From NCBI RefSeq assembly GCF_001311845.1, contig NZ_BBCC01000039.1, forward strand, positions 1-40,614: a stretch of 40,614 bases of DNA, written 5' to 3'. Every line of letters begins with the position of its first letter. Position 1 is the first letter of the stretch. This document shows, in pieces, positions 16,060 through 25,536 of the stretch. The notes under the pieces were generated by a model. It worked only from the letters and a program-made list of their open reading frames with translations. It had not been told where the DNA came from and did no database searches. The position numbers and the translations under genes were made by a program. The DNA comes from Desulfosarcina cetonica JCM 12296. GTDB taxonomy: Bacteria; Desulfobacterota; Desulfobacteria; Desulfobacterales; Desulfosarcinaceae.

Positions 16060-16659
16060 CTATTCCAGCCCCATCTCCTTCTTGACGGCGGCGGCGCATT
16101 GCGGGCAGTAGGTCGATGTGGGGGCGATGCCGGCCTTTTCCCAGACATACTTCTCCACCGACACCCATTGGCCCGTGCCCGGCTCTTGGCCGCTGTCGTC
16201 GCGGATTTTTTTGCAGACACAGCAGATCGGCAGCATTTTTTCGTAGAGTCGGATCTTGCGCGATGCTTCCAGACGTTCGAAGCAACGGGAAACCCTGAAT
16301 TTGATCTCCTCGGGTTCACACGGCTTGAGCATGTAATCGTCGGCATCCAGCCGCAGGGCGTCGATGGCCGACGACATGTCGCCGTAGCCGGTGAGGATCA
16401 GGACCATGGTTTCCGGGCTTCTCGCCTTGGCCGCCTTGAGCACCTGGATGCCATCGATGTGATCCATCAGCAAGTCGGTGATGACCAAATCAAAATGGGT
16501 CTCTTGGAGACGGGCAATGGCCCTTTCGCCGCTTTCCGCCGTGTTGACATGATAGCCTTCGCTCTCAAGATCCTTGCCAATACCGCTCAGGATGTACGGA
16601 TCATCGTCGACCAGGAGAATTCGGAGTTTGCGCATTTTGTCCTGCCTGTTGTTATCCAT
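16060..16659 (-). CDS. Response regulator with C-terminal CxxC...CxxC domain
   Basis: The 199-residue protein has a receiver domain (residues ~10-130) with the acidic pocket VDDD, phospho-acceptor D62 in ITDLLMDH, and K112 in MLKPCEP. A short C-terminal module (~142-199) carries CCVCKKIRDD, a tryptophan/acid core and TYCPQC, so it can bind zinc with two CxxC pairs. This module is common behind receivers and PAS domains in Desulfobacterota and does not resemble a DNA-binding head. Output is therefore probably by protein contact. No histidine kinase is nearby. The gene overlaps the 3' end of rsmA by 8 bp at the end of the ptsH-to-rsmA operon. Confidence 0.85.
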   Translation of the reverse strand: MDNNRQDKMRKLRILLVDDDPYILSGIGKDLESEGYHVNTAESGERAIARLQETHFDLVITDLLMDHIDGIQVLKAAKARSPETMVLILTGYGDMSSAIDALRLDADDYMLKPCEPEEIKFRVSRCFERLEASRKIRLYEKMLPICCVCKKIRDDSGQEPGTGQWVSVEKYVWEKAGIAPTSTYCPQCAAAVKKEMGLE

Positions 16660-17497
16660 TGCTTGCGATTTGGTTGCTCAGCCGGACAAACGCCGCCACG
16701 GGCAGACTTTCCGCCCGCTGCATGGGATCGATCCCGGATTGAATCAACAGCCGTTCACACGTTGCCGGATCCAGCTTCAGATCACTTTGGGAAACCGCGT
16801 TGCGCATTGTCTTGCGCCTTTTGCCAAAGGCCGCCTTGACGACCCGGAAGAGCAGCCGTTCATCATCGGCGGGAAAGGGGGGCGGGTCAATAAAATCAAT
16901 TTTGATCACCGTCGAATCCACTTTGGGTGCCGGGAAGAATTGATGCGCCCGGACCTGCAGGCAAACGGCGGTCTGCGCGCAGTACCCCAGCATCACCGAC
17001 AGTCGTCCATAGGTTTTTGATCCCGGTCCCGCGCAGATGCGTTCGGCCATCTCTTTTTGCAGCATCAGCACAGCCCGGCGAATGTAGTGCCGGGCATGGA
17101 TCAGCTGAACGATTACCTGGGATGAGATGTTATAGGGCAGGTTGCCCATCACGATCATCGGTGCATTCGTTTCCCGGCCAATGGCCCCAAGATCGGTCCT
17201 GAGGATGTCGGCCTCGCGAATATCCAGGTTGTCGATACCGGCGGCGAGGCGTTCGGTGCGCAAAAGCTCGGTGATGCGGGCGTCCTTCTCGACGGCGATG
17301 ACCTTCCGGGCTGCCTGGGCGGCGGGAAGGGTAATGGCGCCCAGGCCGGGACCGATCTCCAAAACCACATCGTCGTCTCCGATCGCCGCATGGGTGACGA
17401 TGGCCCGCGCCACATTGGGATCGCTGAGGAAATTTTGGCCCAGTTGCTTCCTGGCCTGGATATTCCAGGCGGTCAGAAGAGTACGGGGCGACGTCAT
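16652..17497 (-). CDS. rsmA: 16S rRNA (A1518/A1519-N6,N6)-dimethyltransferase
   Basis: A 281-residue protein of the KsgA/RsmA family, which dimethylates two adjacent adenines at the 3' end of 16S rRNA late in small-subunit assembly. Hallmarks: ARKQLGQNFLSD at residues ~15-27, SAM motif VVLEIGPGLGAIT (~44-56), the acid loop of motif II, and the catalytic NLPYNISSQ (~119-127). The C-terminal helical region with AFGKRRKTMRNAV binds rRNA. Start and stop overlap neighbours on both sides, so it is translationally coupled within the operon. Confidence 0.95.
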   Translation of the reverse strand: MTSPRTLLTAWNIQARKQLGQNFLSDPNVARAIVTHAAIGDDDVVLEIGPGLGAITLPAAQAARKVIAVEKDARITELLRTERLAAGIDNLDIREADILRTDLGAIGRETNAPMIVMGNLPYNISSQVIVQLIHARHYIRRAVLMLQKEMAERICAGPGSKTYGRLSVMLGYCAQTAVCLQVRAHQFFPAPKVDSTVIKIDFIDPPPFPADDERLLFRVVKAAFGKRRKTMRNAVSQSDLKLDPATCERLLIQSGIDPMQRAESLPVAAFVRLSNQIASNG

Positions 17498-18090
17498 TGG
17501 CGCGGGCCTGTGCCGGGGTTCCAGGGACAGGAGCGATTGCGGATGGTCACAAAGATCCGCAAGGTGATGAAGTATGCCATGATGCCGAGCACGGCACCGA
17601 TCAATGCGCCGCCCACCAGCATGGCCCAGGTGACATCGATCCCCAGGGCCATCAACTGCGAGAATGAATCGAAGGTGATGTTGTTCAGCGTCGCCTCATA
17701 GCCCAGCAGCAGGCATCCCAGTTTGTAATTGGCATAGTAGACCAGGGGAATCGTCAAGGGGTTGCTGAGCCAAGTGCCCAGGGCGGCCGCGGATTTGCTA
17801 CCCCGGAACAGATAAGCCAGCCCGACGGCGACAAGGGTCTGCAACGGGATGATGGGCAGGATGGATACGAAGATGCCCAACCCCATGCCCATGGCGATAT
17901 AGTGGGGATTGCCTTCCAGTTGGCGAAGGCGGACCAGCATCTGGCTGAGACGTTCCCGGGGGCCTGTGAATGCTGGCGGTTTTTTAGTCAGGCGCTTGCG
18001 CGAAGGGTTCATGCTGGCAGCCGTTCCTGCAGATCGAGTCGACATCATCTGGGGCGGAGAGGGGATGATATGTTCCGCTTCAGGCATCAT
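17494..18090 (-). CDS. DUF2062 membrane protein
   Basis: A 198-residue protein with the DUF2062 pattern: a short basic N-terminal helix region ([19 protein letters not shown]), followed by [19 protein letters not shown] as first membrane segment. [19 protein letters not shown] and a last hydrophobic pair complete it. The family's function is not established; members are often near envelope genes. The start at 18090 forms ATGA with the smpB stop; a second ATG at 18012 would drop 26 weakly conserved residues. Its stop overlaps the rsmA start by 4 bp. Confidence 0.8.
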   Translation of the reverse strand: MMPEAEHIIPSPPQMMSTRSAGTAASMNPSRKRLTKKPPAFTGPRERLSQMLVRLRQLEGNPHYIAMGMGLGIFVSILPIIPLQTLVAVGLAYLFRGSKSAAALGTWLSNPLTIPLVYYANYKLGCLLLGYEATLNNITFDSFSQLMALGIDVTWAMLVGGALIGAVLGIMAYFITLRIFVTIRNRSCPWNPGTGPRQ

Positions 18091-18547
18091 CGGTTGTTTT
18101 TTCGCTCCCGGTCGAGTTCGCGCTTCTGGTCGCGCTGACGGATCGATTCGCGTTTGTCGTGGCTGCGCTTGCCCCTGGCCAGGGCCAGGGACAACTTTGC
18201 CTTGCCGGCCTTGAAATACAGCCTCAGGGGAATCAATGCGTAGCCTTTTTCGTTGACCTTGCCGTAGATCTTTTTGATTTCGTAATTGTGCAGCAGCAGT
18301 TTGCGCGGCCGCAGGGGATCATGATTGTTGTAATAGGCGAAGGGATAGCGCCGATGTGCATCTGGTAAACAAAGACCTCGCCATTTTTGATGCGCGCATA
18401 CGAATCCTTGAGGTTGGCCTTGCCCATGCGCAGGGATTTGACTTCCGTGCCGACCAGGACGATTCCGGTCTCGTAGGTATCTTCGATCGTATAGTCGTGG
18501 CGGGCTTTGCGGTTTTCCGCCACGATCTTGATAGGGGGTTTTTCCAA
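18087..18547 (-). CDS. smpB: SsrA-binding protein SmpB (one apparent frameshift)
   Basis: With one T restored near 18340 the frame runs for ~153 residues, the normal SmpB length. SmpB binds the tRNA-like end of tmRNA and guides it into stalled ribosomes for trans-translation. Landmarks: [59 protein letters not shown] spanning the break, and the basic tail rich in K and R ([19 protein letters not shown]) that threads into the mRNA channel. The gene sits 18 bp downstream of ptsI. As SmpB is almost universal, the break is very likely a sequence error. Confidence 0.92.
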
Positions 18548-18565
18548 AGGGTTCGTGCTCCTGTC

Positions 18566-20344
18566 TTACTGATCCGATCCGGCAGCGCCGAGCCGGGTCA
18601 CCGCTTCGCCGAAATGTTGGGTTAAAAAATCCTGGATCGCCCTGGCCGTGGTCAACCGCATCATCTCGGCGATAAGGGTGTCGATGCCGGCCAGGTTGAG
18701 GGAACGGATGGCGCTCTTCACGACCGGGATCGCCTGGGGGTTCATGCTGAGTTCCTCCACGCCCAATCCGAGCAAAATGGGGGCAAAGAGGGGCGCGGCG
18801 GCCATTTCACCACACATGTAGGTGGGAATGCCCTTTTCCCTGGCCACATCACAAACGCCCTTGATCAGCCGCAGAATCGCCGGATGCAGGGGTTGATGCA
18901 GGTGGGCCACATGACGGTTGCCCCGGTCGACGGCCAGGGTATATTGAATCAGATCATTGGTGCCGATGCTGAAAAAATCGGCCTTCTCGGCCAGGATATC
19001 GGCCGTGACCACCGCCGAGGGCACCTCCATCATGATGCCTATGGGAATATCGCGGTTGTACGCGAGCCCCTGTTTCTCCAGGCTTTCGGCGGCGTCATCG
19101 ATGAGCGCGATCGCCTTTTCGACCTCCTCGATGCCGGAAATCATCGGCAGCAGAATGCGAACATTCCCATGGGCGGCGGCCCGCAGGATGGCCCGCAACT
19201 GGGTCTGGAAAATATCGGGTTTTCTGAGACAGTAGCGAATCGCCCGCAGCCCCAGGGCGGGGTTGGCTTCCTGGTTCTCGTGGATATAGTTGACCGCCTT
19301 GTCGCCATTGATATCCAGGGTGCGGATGGTCACCGGGCGATTCCCCATGACGTCGATCACATCTTTGTAGTTCTCGAACAGTCCGTTCTCGCTGGGGAAA
19401 TCGGGCCGGCTGAGGTATTGGAATTCGGTCCGGTACAACCCGATGCCGTCGCCGCCGTGATCCAGCAGGGCCACCACCTCCTCGGGCAATTCGATATTGC
19501 CCATGACCGAAATGAGCTGACCGTTTTGGGTCTTGGCCGGCAGATGGCTTGTGCGGGCCATCTGGGCTTTGCGGATTTCGTATTGCTCCCGACGTTCCTC
19601 GGTGGCCAAAAGGGTCTGTTCCGTGGGATGGACCACGACCGTGCCGGTTCCGCCGTCAACGATGATGATATCGTCGTTGTTGATCTTCAGAGTGGCGTTG
19701 CCCACCCCCATCACCGCCGGGATTTCAAGGGTCCGGGCAATGATGCTGGTGTGGGATGCATGGCCGCCGCGATTGGTGACGAACCCCTTGATTCGCTCCA
19801 ACTGGATCTGGCTGGTTTCCGCCGGAGAAAGATCCCGGGCCACCAGGATGACCCGTTTGTCGATGCGGGCGATATTTACATGTTCGCCTCCCACCAGGTT
19901 CTCCATGATCCGGTCGGCGACATGGGTGATATCCTCGGCCCGCTGCCTAAGGTAGTCGTTGGACATGTTCTCGAACATGGGCTTGACTTGCGAGACCACT
20001 TTTTTCAGCGCCCATTCGGCATTGACATGCTCTCCTTCGATAACCTCGATGGTACGGTCGTAGAGCATCTTGTCCTTGAGCAGCAGCATGTGGGTTTCCA
20101 GAATCTGGACATGCTGGCGCAGCTCTTCGGGGGTTTTGTCGATAACCCGTTGCAAAGCCTCGCCGGCTTTCCTCACGGCGGTTTTAAACCGTCCCACTTC
20201 CGCGGGGAGGAACGCTTTACGGACAATGTACTGTTTAACGACGTCGACCCCTTCCTTATCCACCAGGTAGGCCTTGCCGATGCAGATACCGGGCGAGCCG
20301 CCAATGCCTTTGAGGATAATTTCCTGGGATTCCTGATCTTCCAT
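18566..20344 (-). CDS. ptsI: Phosphoenolpyruvate-protein phosphotransferase (enzyme I)
   Basis: A 592-residue protein of the usual EI length. The N-terminal HPr-binding and phospho-histidine domain includes [12 protein letters not shown] with the active histidine near residue 198. The C-terminal PEP-binding barrel has the landmarks [11 protein letters not shown], the loop [25 protein letters not shown] and CGEMAA. EI takes phosphate from PEP and passes it to HPr in the cytoplasm. Its partner HPr is encoded 6 bp upstream. No sugar permease (EIIB/C) is in the window, so the pair may serve regulation or a permease elsewhere. Confidence 0.93.
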   Translation of the reverse strand: MEDQESQEIILKGIGGSPGICIGKAYLVDKEGVDVVKQYIVRKAFLPAEVGRFKTAVRKAGEALQRVIDKTPEELRQHVQILETHMLLLKDKMLYDRTIEVIEGEHVNAEWALKKVVSQVKPMFENMSNDYLRQRAEDITHVADRIMENLVGGEHVNIARIDKRVILVARDLSPAETSQIQLERIKGFVTNRGGHASHTSIIARTLEIPAVMGVGNATLKINNDDIIIVDGGTGTVVVHPTEQTLLATEERREQYEIRKAQMARTSHLPAKTQNGQLISVMGNIELPEEVVALLDHGGDGIGLYRTEFQYLSRPDFPSENGLFENYKDVIDVMGNRPVTIRTLDINGDKAVNYIHENQEANPALGLRAIRYCLRKPDIFQTQLRAILRAAAHGNVRILLPMISGIEEVEKAIALIDDAAESLEKQGLAYNRDIPIGIMMEVPSAVVTADILAEKADFFSIGTNDLIQYTLAVDRGNRHVAHLHQPLHPAILRLIKGVCDVAREKGIPTYMCGEMAAAPLFAPILLGLGVEELSMNPQAIPVVKSAIRSLNLAGIDTLIAEMMRLTTARAIQDFLTQHFGEAVTRLGAAGSDQ

Positions 20345-20350
20345 GAACGA

Positions 20351-20623
20351 TTATTCTCCAAACCCGGAACGGATCAACGCCGCCATCTGTTCCAGGGTTT
20401 CCATATCGGCTTCATCGTCTATGCTGACGGTGACTTCGGTACCTTGCGGGCAGGCCAGGGTCAGGATGTCGAGCAGTGAGGTCGCATCGGCCCGATTGCC
20501 ATTTTTGTCAATCCACACACCACCCTTGGCCTGGGCGGCCAGCTTGGCCAGTTGGGCTGCCGAACGGGCGTGCAGTCCCAGGGCATTTACAATCCGGAGG
20601 GTTATCGTTTGGGCAGCTTTCAT
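20351..20623 (-). CDS. ptsH: Phosphocarrier protein HPr
   Basis: The 90-residue protein matches HPr. The active-site histidine is H18 in NALGLHARSAA, and the regulatory-serine position is S49 in ATSLLDILTLAC. The C-terminal strand-helix ends METLEQMAALIRSGFGE. It accepts phosphate from EI. The serine site suggests control by an HPr kinase, but none is seen here. GGAG stands just before the ATG. It heads the minus-strand operon that continues through ptsI, smpB, the DUF2062 gene, rsmA and the response regulator. Confidence 0.92.
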   Translation of the reverse strand: MKAAQTITLRIVNALGLHARSAAQLAKLAAQAKGGVWIDKNGNRADATSLLDILTLACPQGTEVTVSIDDEADMETLEQMAALIRSGFGE

Positions 20624-20902
20624 TGCTCCATCATTTCAAAAAAGTTGCGGATTGCTCGCCGGCCAGTGCAGGTTGCGTGGTGTTTTCCGTTACGCCGGAC
20701 CAATAAAAAAGGGGTCTGCCCCCCTTGATTTAAACTTAATTTAAATATCAATCGCCGCAATTGATGTCAATGTGTAACCCATGGCACCACGATATCCCCA
20801 ACATATGGTGATCACTCAAAAATTCTGGTATCATGAAATTCCATGGGCGCTGAGCCGGTTTCTGGGGGTGCCGAAGACCCTGATCAACGGAAAGGGAAAG
20901 AC

Positions 20903-21556
20903 ATGGTAGAGAAACAATTTCTGATCGATGACCTGAAACTGGGCGAATCCTGGCGCTTGTTCAAGATCATGGGGGAATTCGTGGAGGGTGTGGAAGGGCT
21001 TTACGATTTGGGGCCGGCGGTCAGCATCTTCGGCTCCGCCCGTACCCGGCCCGATGATCCCCTATACAAGAAAACCGAGTCCTTGGCGGCGCTTTTCGTC
21101 AAGAACGGGTTCGCCGTGATCACCGGTGGCGGTGGTGGCGTCATGGAGGCGGCCAATAAAGGCGCCGCCGAGGCCGGCGGTACCTCGGTGGGACTGAACA
21201 TCCGGTTGCCCTTCGAGCAGAAGCCAAACCCCTACGCCTCGGTCCAGATGGAATTCAAATACTTTTTCATCCGCAAGGTGATGTTCATCAAATATGCGTC
21301 CGCCTACGTGGTCATGCCGGGGGGCTTCGGCACCCTGGACGAACTCTTTGAAGTGATGACCCTGGTACAGACCCGGCGCATCCGACCGTTTCCGATCATT
21401 TTGGTGGGCACCGACCATTGGGCCGGCCTGCTCGACTGGCTCCGCCGGCAATTGCTCGCCGGCGGACGCATTTCCGCCAAGGACCTGGACATTATCCAGG
21501 TGCTCGACGATCCGGAGGCGATCGTCGAAACCGTGCGCAAAATTCTGGTGGTTTAA
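20903..21556 (+). CDS. LOG family (TIGR00730) Rossmann-fold protein
   Basis: A 217-residue protein with the LOG/lysine-decarboxylase-like nucleotide fold. Landmarks are VSIFGSART, ITGGGGGVMEAANKGA, the family signature PGGFGTLDELFE near residues 140-151, and the helix AGLLDWLRRQLL. Characterised relatives are nucleoside 5'-monophosphate phosphoribohydrolases (cytokinin-activating LOG) or the PpnN type, releasing base from NMPs. The exact substrate here is unknown. I chose the ATG at 20903, with AAAGGGAAA before it, over an ATG 60 bp upstream. It appears monocistronic, divergent from ptsH. Confidence 0.87.
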   Translation: MVEKQFLIDDLKLGESWRLFKIMGEFVEGVEGLYDLGPAVSIFGSARTRPDDPLYKKTESLAALFVKNGFAVITGGGGGVMEAANKGAAEAGGTSVGLNIRLPFEQKPNPYASVQMEFKYFFIRKVMFIKYASAYVVMPGGFGTLDELFEVMTLVQTRRIRPFPIILVGTDHWAGLLDWLRRQLLAGGRISAKDLDIIQVLDDPEAIVETVRKILVV

Positions 21557-21601
21557 AGGCTATCGGTTTTTACCCGACAGCCAACCTGTCGTTTTATGAA
21601 C

Positions 21602-21656
21602 TTGACACGCCCTCGGGATCGGGTATTAAATGGTGATGAATAAAATTCATTTTATT
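21602..21656 (+). promoter_or_regulatory. Promoter with overlapping palindromic operator before the liv cluster
   Basis: TTGACA (21602-21607, perfect -35) and TATTAA (21624-21629) are spaced by 16 bp. Ten bases after the -10 box lies AATAAAATTCATTTTATT (21639-21656), a palindrome with perfect 8-bp arms around TC. This places a symmetric site on the transcription start, where a repressor such as a TetR-type fatty-acid or aromatic-acid sensor would block initiation. The livG start is about 110 bp downstream. No regulator gene is in the cluster. Confidence 0.55.
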
Positions 21657-21764
21657 TCATATGTATAAATTAATGGTTCGTCATACATTTCCATGCAAAA
21701 TGGATGCGTCCGTCAACATCCACGATGACACTGATCTGACCACACGGCACACGGAGGCGATTCC

Positions 21765-22586
21765 TTGGGAACGGCAGCTGGGATGAAGCAAGGGGACGAA
21801 CTGCTCGCGTTATCGGATGTCCACATGCATTTTGGCAAAGTGGCGGCCCTTTCGGGGATCAACCTGACGATCCGAAAAGGGGAGATTCATTCCGTCATCG
21901 GTCCCAACGGGGCCGGCAAGACGGTGATGATGAACATCATCAATGGCCTCTACCGGCCCCAGAAAGGCACCATCCGCTTCAAGGGCAAACGCATCAACAC
22001 GCTCAAACCCCATGCGCGCGCAAAACTGGGCATCGCCCGCACCTTTCAGAAAGTCGAGGTTTTCGGCGGCATGACCGTGCTGGACAACATCCGCCTGGGG
22101 CGGCATGTGCATTACCGCTCGGGGATTCTGAGCGGCGCCGTTTACCTGGGCAGAGCCAAAAAGGAGGAGATCGAACATCGGGCCTTTATCGAAGAGGAGA
22201 TCATCGATCTCCTTGAAATCGAGCAGATTCGCCATAAGCCCGTGGGCATGCTTCCCTACGGGCTGCAAAAACGTGTCGAACTGGGCCGCGCATTGGCCCT
22301 GGAGCCGGAACTGCTCATCCTCGACGAACCCCTGGCCGGCCTCAACCTCGAGGAGGTCGAGGACATGGCCCGTTTCATCCTCGATATCAATGAGGAAAAA
22401 CGCTGGCGGGTGACCTGCCTGCTGGTGGAGCACGACATGGGCGTCGTCATGGACCTTTCGAATCGGGTGTTTGTGCTGAACTTCGGCAATATGATCATGG
22501 ATGGAACCCCCGAGGCGGTGCAGAACCATCCGGAAGTGATCAAAGCCTATCTGGGTGAAGAGGATCTGTATGCAACACGTGCATAG
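21765..22586 (+). CDS. livG: Branched-chain-amino-acid-type ABC transporter ATPase LivG
   Basis: The 273-residue ATPase has Walker A GPNGAGKT (~residues 46-53), the Q-loop in ARTFQKVEVF, the signature-region YGLQKRVELGRAL typical of LivG, Walker B LLILDEPLAGL and the switch histidine in VEHDMG. It powers a HAAT-family importer with LivF and the permeases LivH and LivM. The TTG start at 21765 is favoured because GGAGG stands seven bases before it; an ATG at 21783 has no clear site. Its 3' end overlaps the ligase start by 17 bp. The -1 gene order G-ligase-H-M-K-F suggests a carboxylic-acid substrate rather than an amino acid. Confidence 0.9.
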   Translation: MGTAAGMKQGDELLALSDVHMHFGKVAALSGINLTIRKGEIHSVIGPNGAGKTVMMNIINGLYRPQKGTIRFKGKRINTLKPHARAKLGIARTFQKVEVFGGMTVLDNIRLGRHVHYRSGILSGAVYLGRAKKEEIEHRAFIEEEIIDLLEIEQIRHKPVGMLPYGLQKRVELGRALALEPELLILDEPLAGLNLEEVEDMARFILDINEEKRWRVTCLLVEHDMGVVMDLSNRVFVLNFGNMIMDGTPEAVQNHPEVIKAYLGEEDLYATRA

Positions 22587-24512
22587 TCCGGCGACCGGCG
22601 GCGTTTCCATCACCAAAGAACTGACCATCCAGAAATTGTTTTACGACCAGGCGCGGCGCTATGGCAAAGGCCGCGTGGCCATGCGTGAGAAGGAGTTCGG
22701 CCTCTGGCGGCCGATCACCTGGCGGGATTACTTCGAGAATGTCAAATACCTGAGCCTGGGACTGGTCCGGCTCGGACTGGAACCCGGCGACAAGGTCGCC
22801 ATGATCGGCGACAACCGTCCCGAAGGCCTGTGGGCCGAGATGGCCACGTTGTGCGCCGGTGGCGTGGCCGTCTGGCTGTTTCAGGATTGCCTCATCGACG
22901 AAGTCAGGTACATCCTCGACCATTCGGACACGAAGTTTCTCTTTGGCGAGGGGCAGGAAGAAGTCGACAAGGCCCTTTCCATCCTTGGCGAGTGTCCCCA
23001 ATTGAAAAAGATCATTTGGGACAACCCCAAGGGGATGCGCAACTATCATCAGGATTGCCTGATCAGCAACAACGCCCTGATGGACCTGGGGCGCGAGCTG
23101 GAACAAGCGCAGCCCGATCTCTTCGCGCAGATGGTCCATCGCGGGCATGGCGATGACGTGGCCCTGCTTTTTTATACCTCCGGAACGACGTCGCTGCCCA
23201 AGGGGGCGCTGTTGTCCCACAACAACATGCTCACCATGGGACAGCACCTGATGTCCGTGGATCCGTGCTACGACACGGACGATTATGTCTCCTACCTGCC
23301 CTTTGCCTGGATCGGCGAGCAGATGATGTCCATTTCCTGCGGGCTTCAGATCGGCTACACGATCAATTTTCCCGAGGAGCCCGAGACCGCCCAGGAGAAT
23401 ATTCGGGAGATCGGTCCCCACGTGATGTTCGCCCCGCCGCGCATGTACGAACAGATGACCCGCTCCGTGCAGGTCAAGCATTTGGACGCCAGTTGGATCA
23501 AACGCCAGTTCTTCACCCTGGCCTCCAAGATCGGTTACCACGTGGCCGATCTGAAGTTCGGCAAGCGACCGGTACCGCTGATCTGGAAGCTGCTCGAAAA
23601 GCTGGCCTACATCACCGTGCAAAAGAAGCTCAAGGATCATCTGGGGCTCTCCCGGGTGCGACACGCCTACACCGGCGGGGCCGCCATGGGGCCGGACCAT
23701 TTCCGTTTCTTCCATGCCCTGGGGGTCAATCTCAAACAGATCTACGGGCAGACGGAAGTGGCCGGCATTTCGGTGGTCCACCGCGACGGCGACATCAAGT
23801 TCGACACCGTGGGCCACCCGATCCCCGGCACCGAGATCAAGATCACCGCCGAGGGCGAAATCATCACCCGCAGCCCCTCGGTGTTTCTCGGCTACTACAA
23901 AAACCCCGAGGCCACGGAAAAAGCCCTGGTGGACGGCTGGCTCTACTCCGATGACAAGGGGTTTCTCGATGAAGACGGTCATCTGGTGGTCTTTGACCGC
24001 ACCAAGGACGTGTTCACCCTTAGGGATGGCAAACCCTTCTCGCCCCAGTACCTGGAAACCCGTCTTAAGTTCAGCCCTACATCCGGGACTCCTGGGTCAT
24101 CGGTGATAAGAAGGACTTCATTTCGGCCGTGCTGTGCATCGACTACAACGTGGTCGGCAAATGGGCCGATGAGAAGAAGATCAATTACACCAGTTATCAG
24201 GAACTGTCGCAGAAACCCGAGGTCTACGCCCTGGTGGAGAAACAGATCCGCCAGGCCAACCAGGATTTGCCCGATGCGGCCAAGGTCGTGAAGTTCACCA
24301 ACCTGTACAAGGAATTCGACGCGGACGACGACGAGTTGACCCGCACCCGCAAGCTGCGCCGGGCGTTCGTGGAAAAGCGCTATCGCGTGATTGTCGACGC
24401 CTTGTACACGGCGGCCGACAGCGTCCATATTGACACCACCATCAAATACGAGGACGGACGCGAGGCCCACATCAACACCGACATGCGCATCATCCACCTG
24501 GCCGACGGATGA
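22570..24512 (+). CDS. Long-chain-type acyl-CoA synthetase, AMP-forming (one apparent frameshift)
   Basis: One C restored near 24075 gives ~647 residues. The adenylate-forming signatures are present: A3 YTSGTTSLPKG, A5 IYGQTEVAG, A7 YSDDKGFLDEDG, A8 FDRTKDVFTLRDGKPFSPQY. The C-terminal lysine is in LTRTRKLRRAF. The long C-terminal domain resembles bacterial and eukaryotic-like long-chain acyl-CoA synthetases. It activates a carboxylic acid with ATP and CoA, probably the acid brought in by the surrounding ABC transporter. I use the ATG at 22570 with GAGG before it, overlapping livG. The break falls in the hinge to the C-terminal domain. Confidence 0.87.
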
Positions 24513-24557
24513 CCGGATCTTGCCCCACTGAAGCAGAAAGACAAAAGGAGAAGCCCG

Positions 24558-25442
24558 ATGGAACTGTTTCTAATGACGCTCACGACCGGTATCATGGTGG
24601 GCGGCATCTATGCCCTGGTCGCCCTGGGATGGGTATTGATCTACAAATGCTCCGGCGTGCTGAATCTGGCCATGGGAGAAATGACGCTGATCGGTGCCTA
24701 CGTATCGCTCAGCTTTTACTCCATGGGCGTGCCCTTCCTCTTGGCGCTGGCCATTTCGCTGATCATCGGGTTCGTTCTCGGCATCCTCACCGAACGGATT
24801 TTTCTGGACAAGCTGATCGGCGAGCCGGTGCTCACGGTGATCATGGTCACCGTGGGGCTCTCCTTTTTCTTCAAGGGCACCGTCGAGTTCATCTGGGGAA
24901 CCGACACCCGGGTCTTCACGCCGCCGGTCTTCTCCATCGAGCCCATTCACATCGGTCCGTTGATTGTCGGCCAGGTCTACCTGTGGAGTTTCGTGGCGGC
25001 CATCGTGCTTCTGATCGTCTTCGTCTGTTTCTTCAAATACACCCGTTGGGGACTGGCCATGCAGGCGACCGCCGATGATGAGATGGCCGCCTTGTCCGTG
25101 GGCGTCAGCGCCCGCTACGTTTACGCGGCCGCCTGGGCCATCGCCTTCATGGCCGCCGGGGTAGGGGGGACGCTTTTGGGCAACATCAACGGATTGAACA
25201 TCTCGGTCAGCTATCTCGGGCTTCTGGTGCTGCCCGCGGTGGTGCTCGGCGGGCTCAATTCGGTGCCCGGCGCCATCGTCGGCGGCATCATCATCGGCGT
25301 TTTACAAAACCTGTGCGGCACCTACCTCGACCGCTACTTTCCCGGCGCCGTCAAGGAGATCGCGCCCTTTGCCTTCATGGCGATTTTTCTCCTGTTCAAA
25401 CCTTATGGGCTGTGGGGATGGGAGCGGATCGAAAGAGTTTAG
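24558..25442 (+). CDS. livH: LivH-type ABC transporter permease
   Basis: A 294-residue inner-membrane protein with about eight helices and the LivH landmarks GGIYALVALGWVLIYKCSGVLNLAMGE cut here to GGIYALVALGWVLIYK and NLAMGE, near residues 14-40. The coupling region after helix 5 contains TRWGLAMQATADDEMAA, and the closing block is LGGLNSVPGAIVGG. With LivM it forms the translocation pathway. AAAAGGAG lies at correct spacing before the ATG. Confidence 0.92.
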   Translation: MELFLMTLTTGIMVGGIYALVALGWVLIYKCSGVLNLAMGEMTLIGAYVSLSFYSMGVPFLLALAISLIIGFVLGILTERIFLDKLIGEPVLTVIMVTVGLSFFFKGTVEFIWGTDTRVFTPPVFSIEPIHIGPLIVGQVYLWSFVAAIVLLIVFVCFFKYTRWGLAMQATADDEMAALSVGVSARYVYAAAWAIAFMAAGVGGTLLGNINGLNISVSYLGLLVLPAVVLGGLNSVPGAIVGGIIIGVLQNLCGTYLDRYFPGAVKEIAPFAFMAIFLLFKPYGLWGWERIERV

Positions 25443-25536
25443 TTGGCGTCCAGAAATGGCCAATGGGCCCGATATCGGCGTTATACGAAAAATTTTATGA
25501 AACGAACATGAATCGTTAATCGAAAACGGAGTCGTT

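Noticed and set aside
20704..20726. GGGG-TCTG-CCCC with an A/T run as a terminator upstream of ptsH
   Set aside because: The stem is only four base pairs and no gene ends there; it is in the divergent promoter region of ptsH and the LOG gene.
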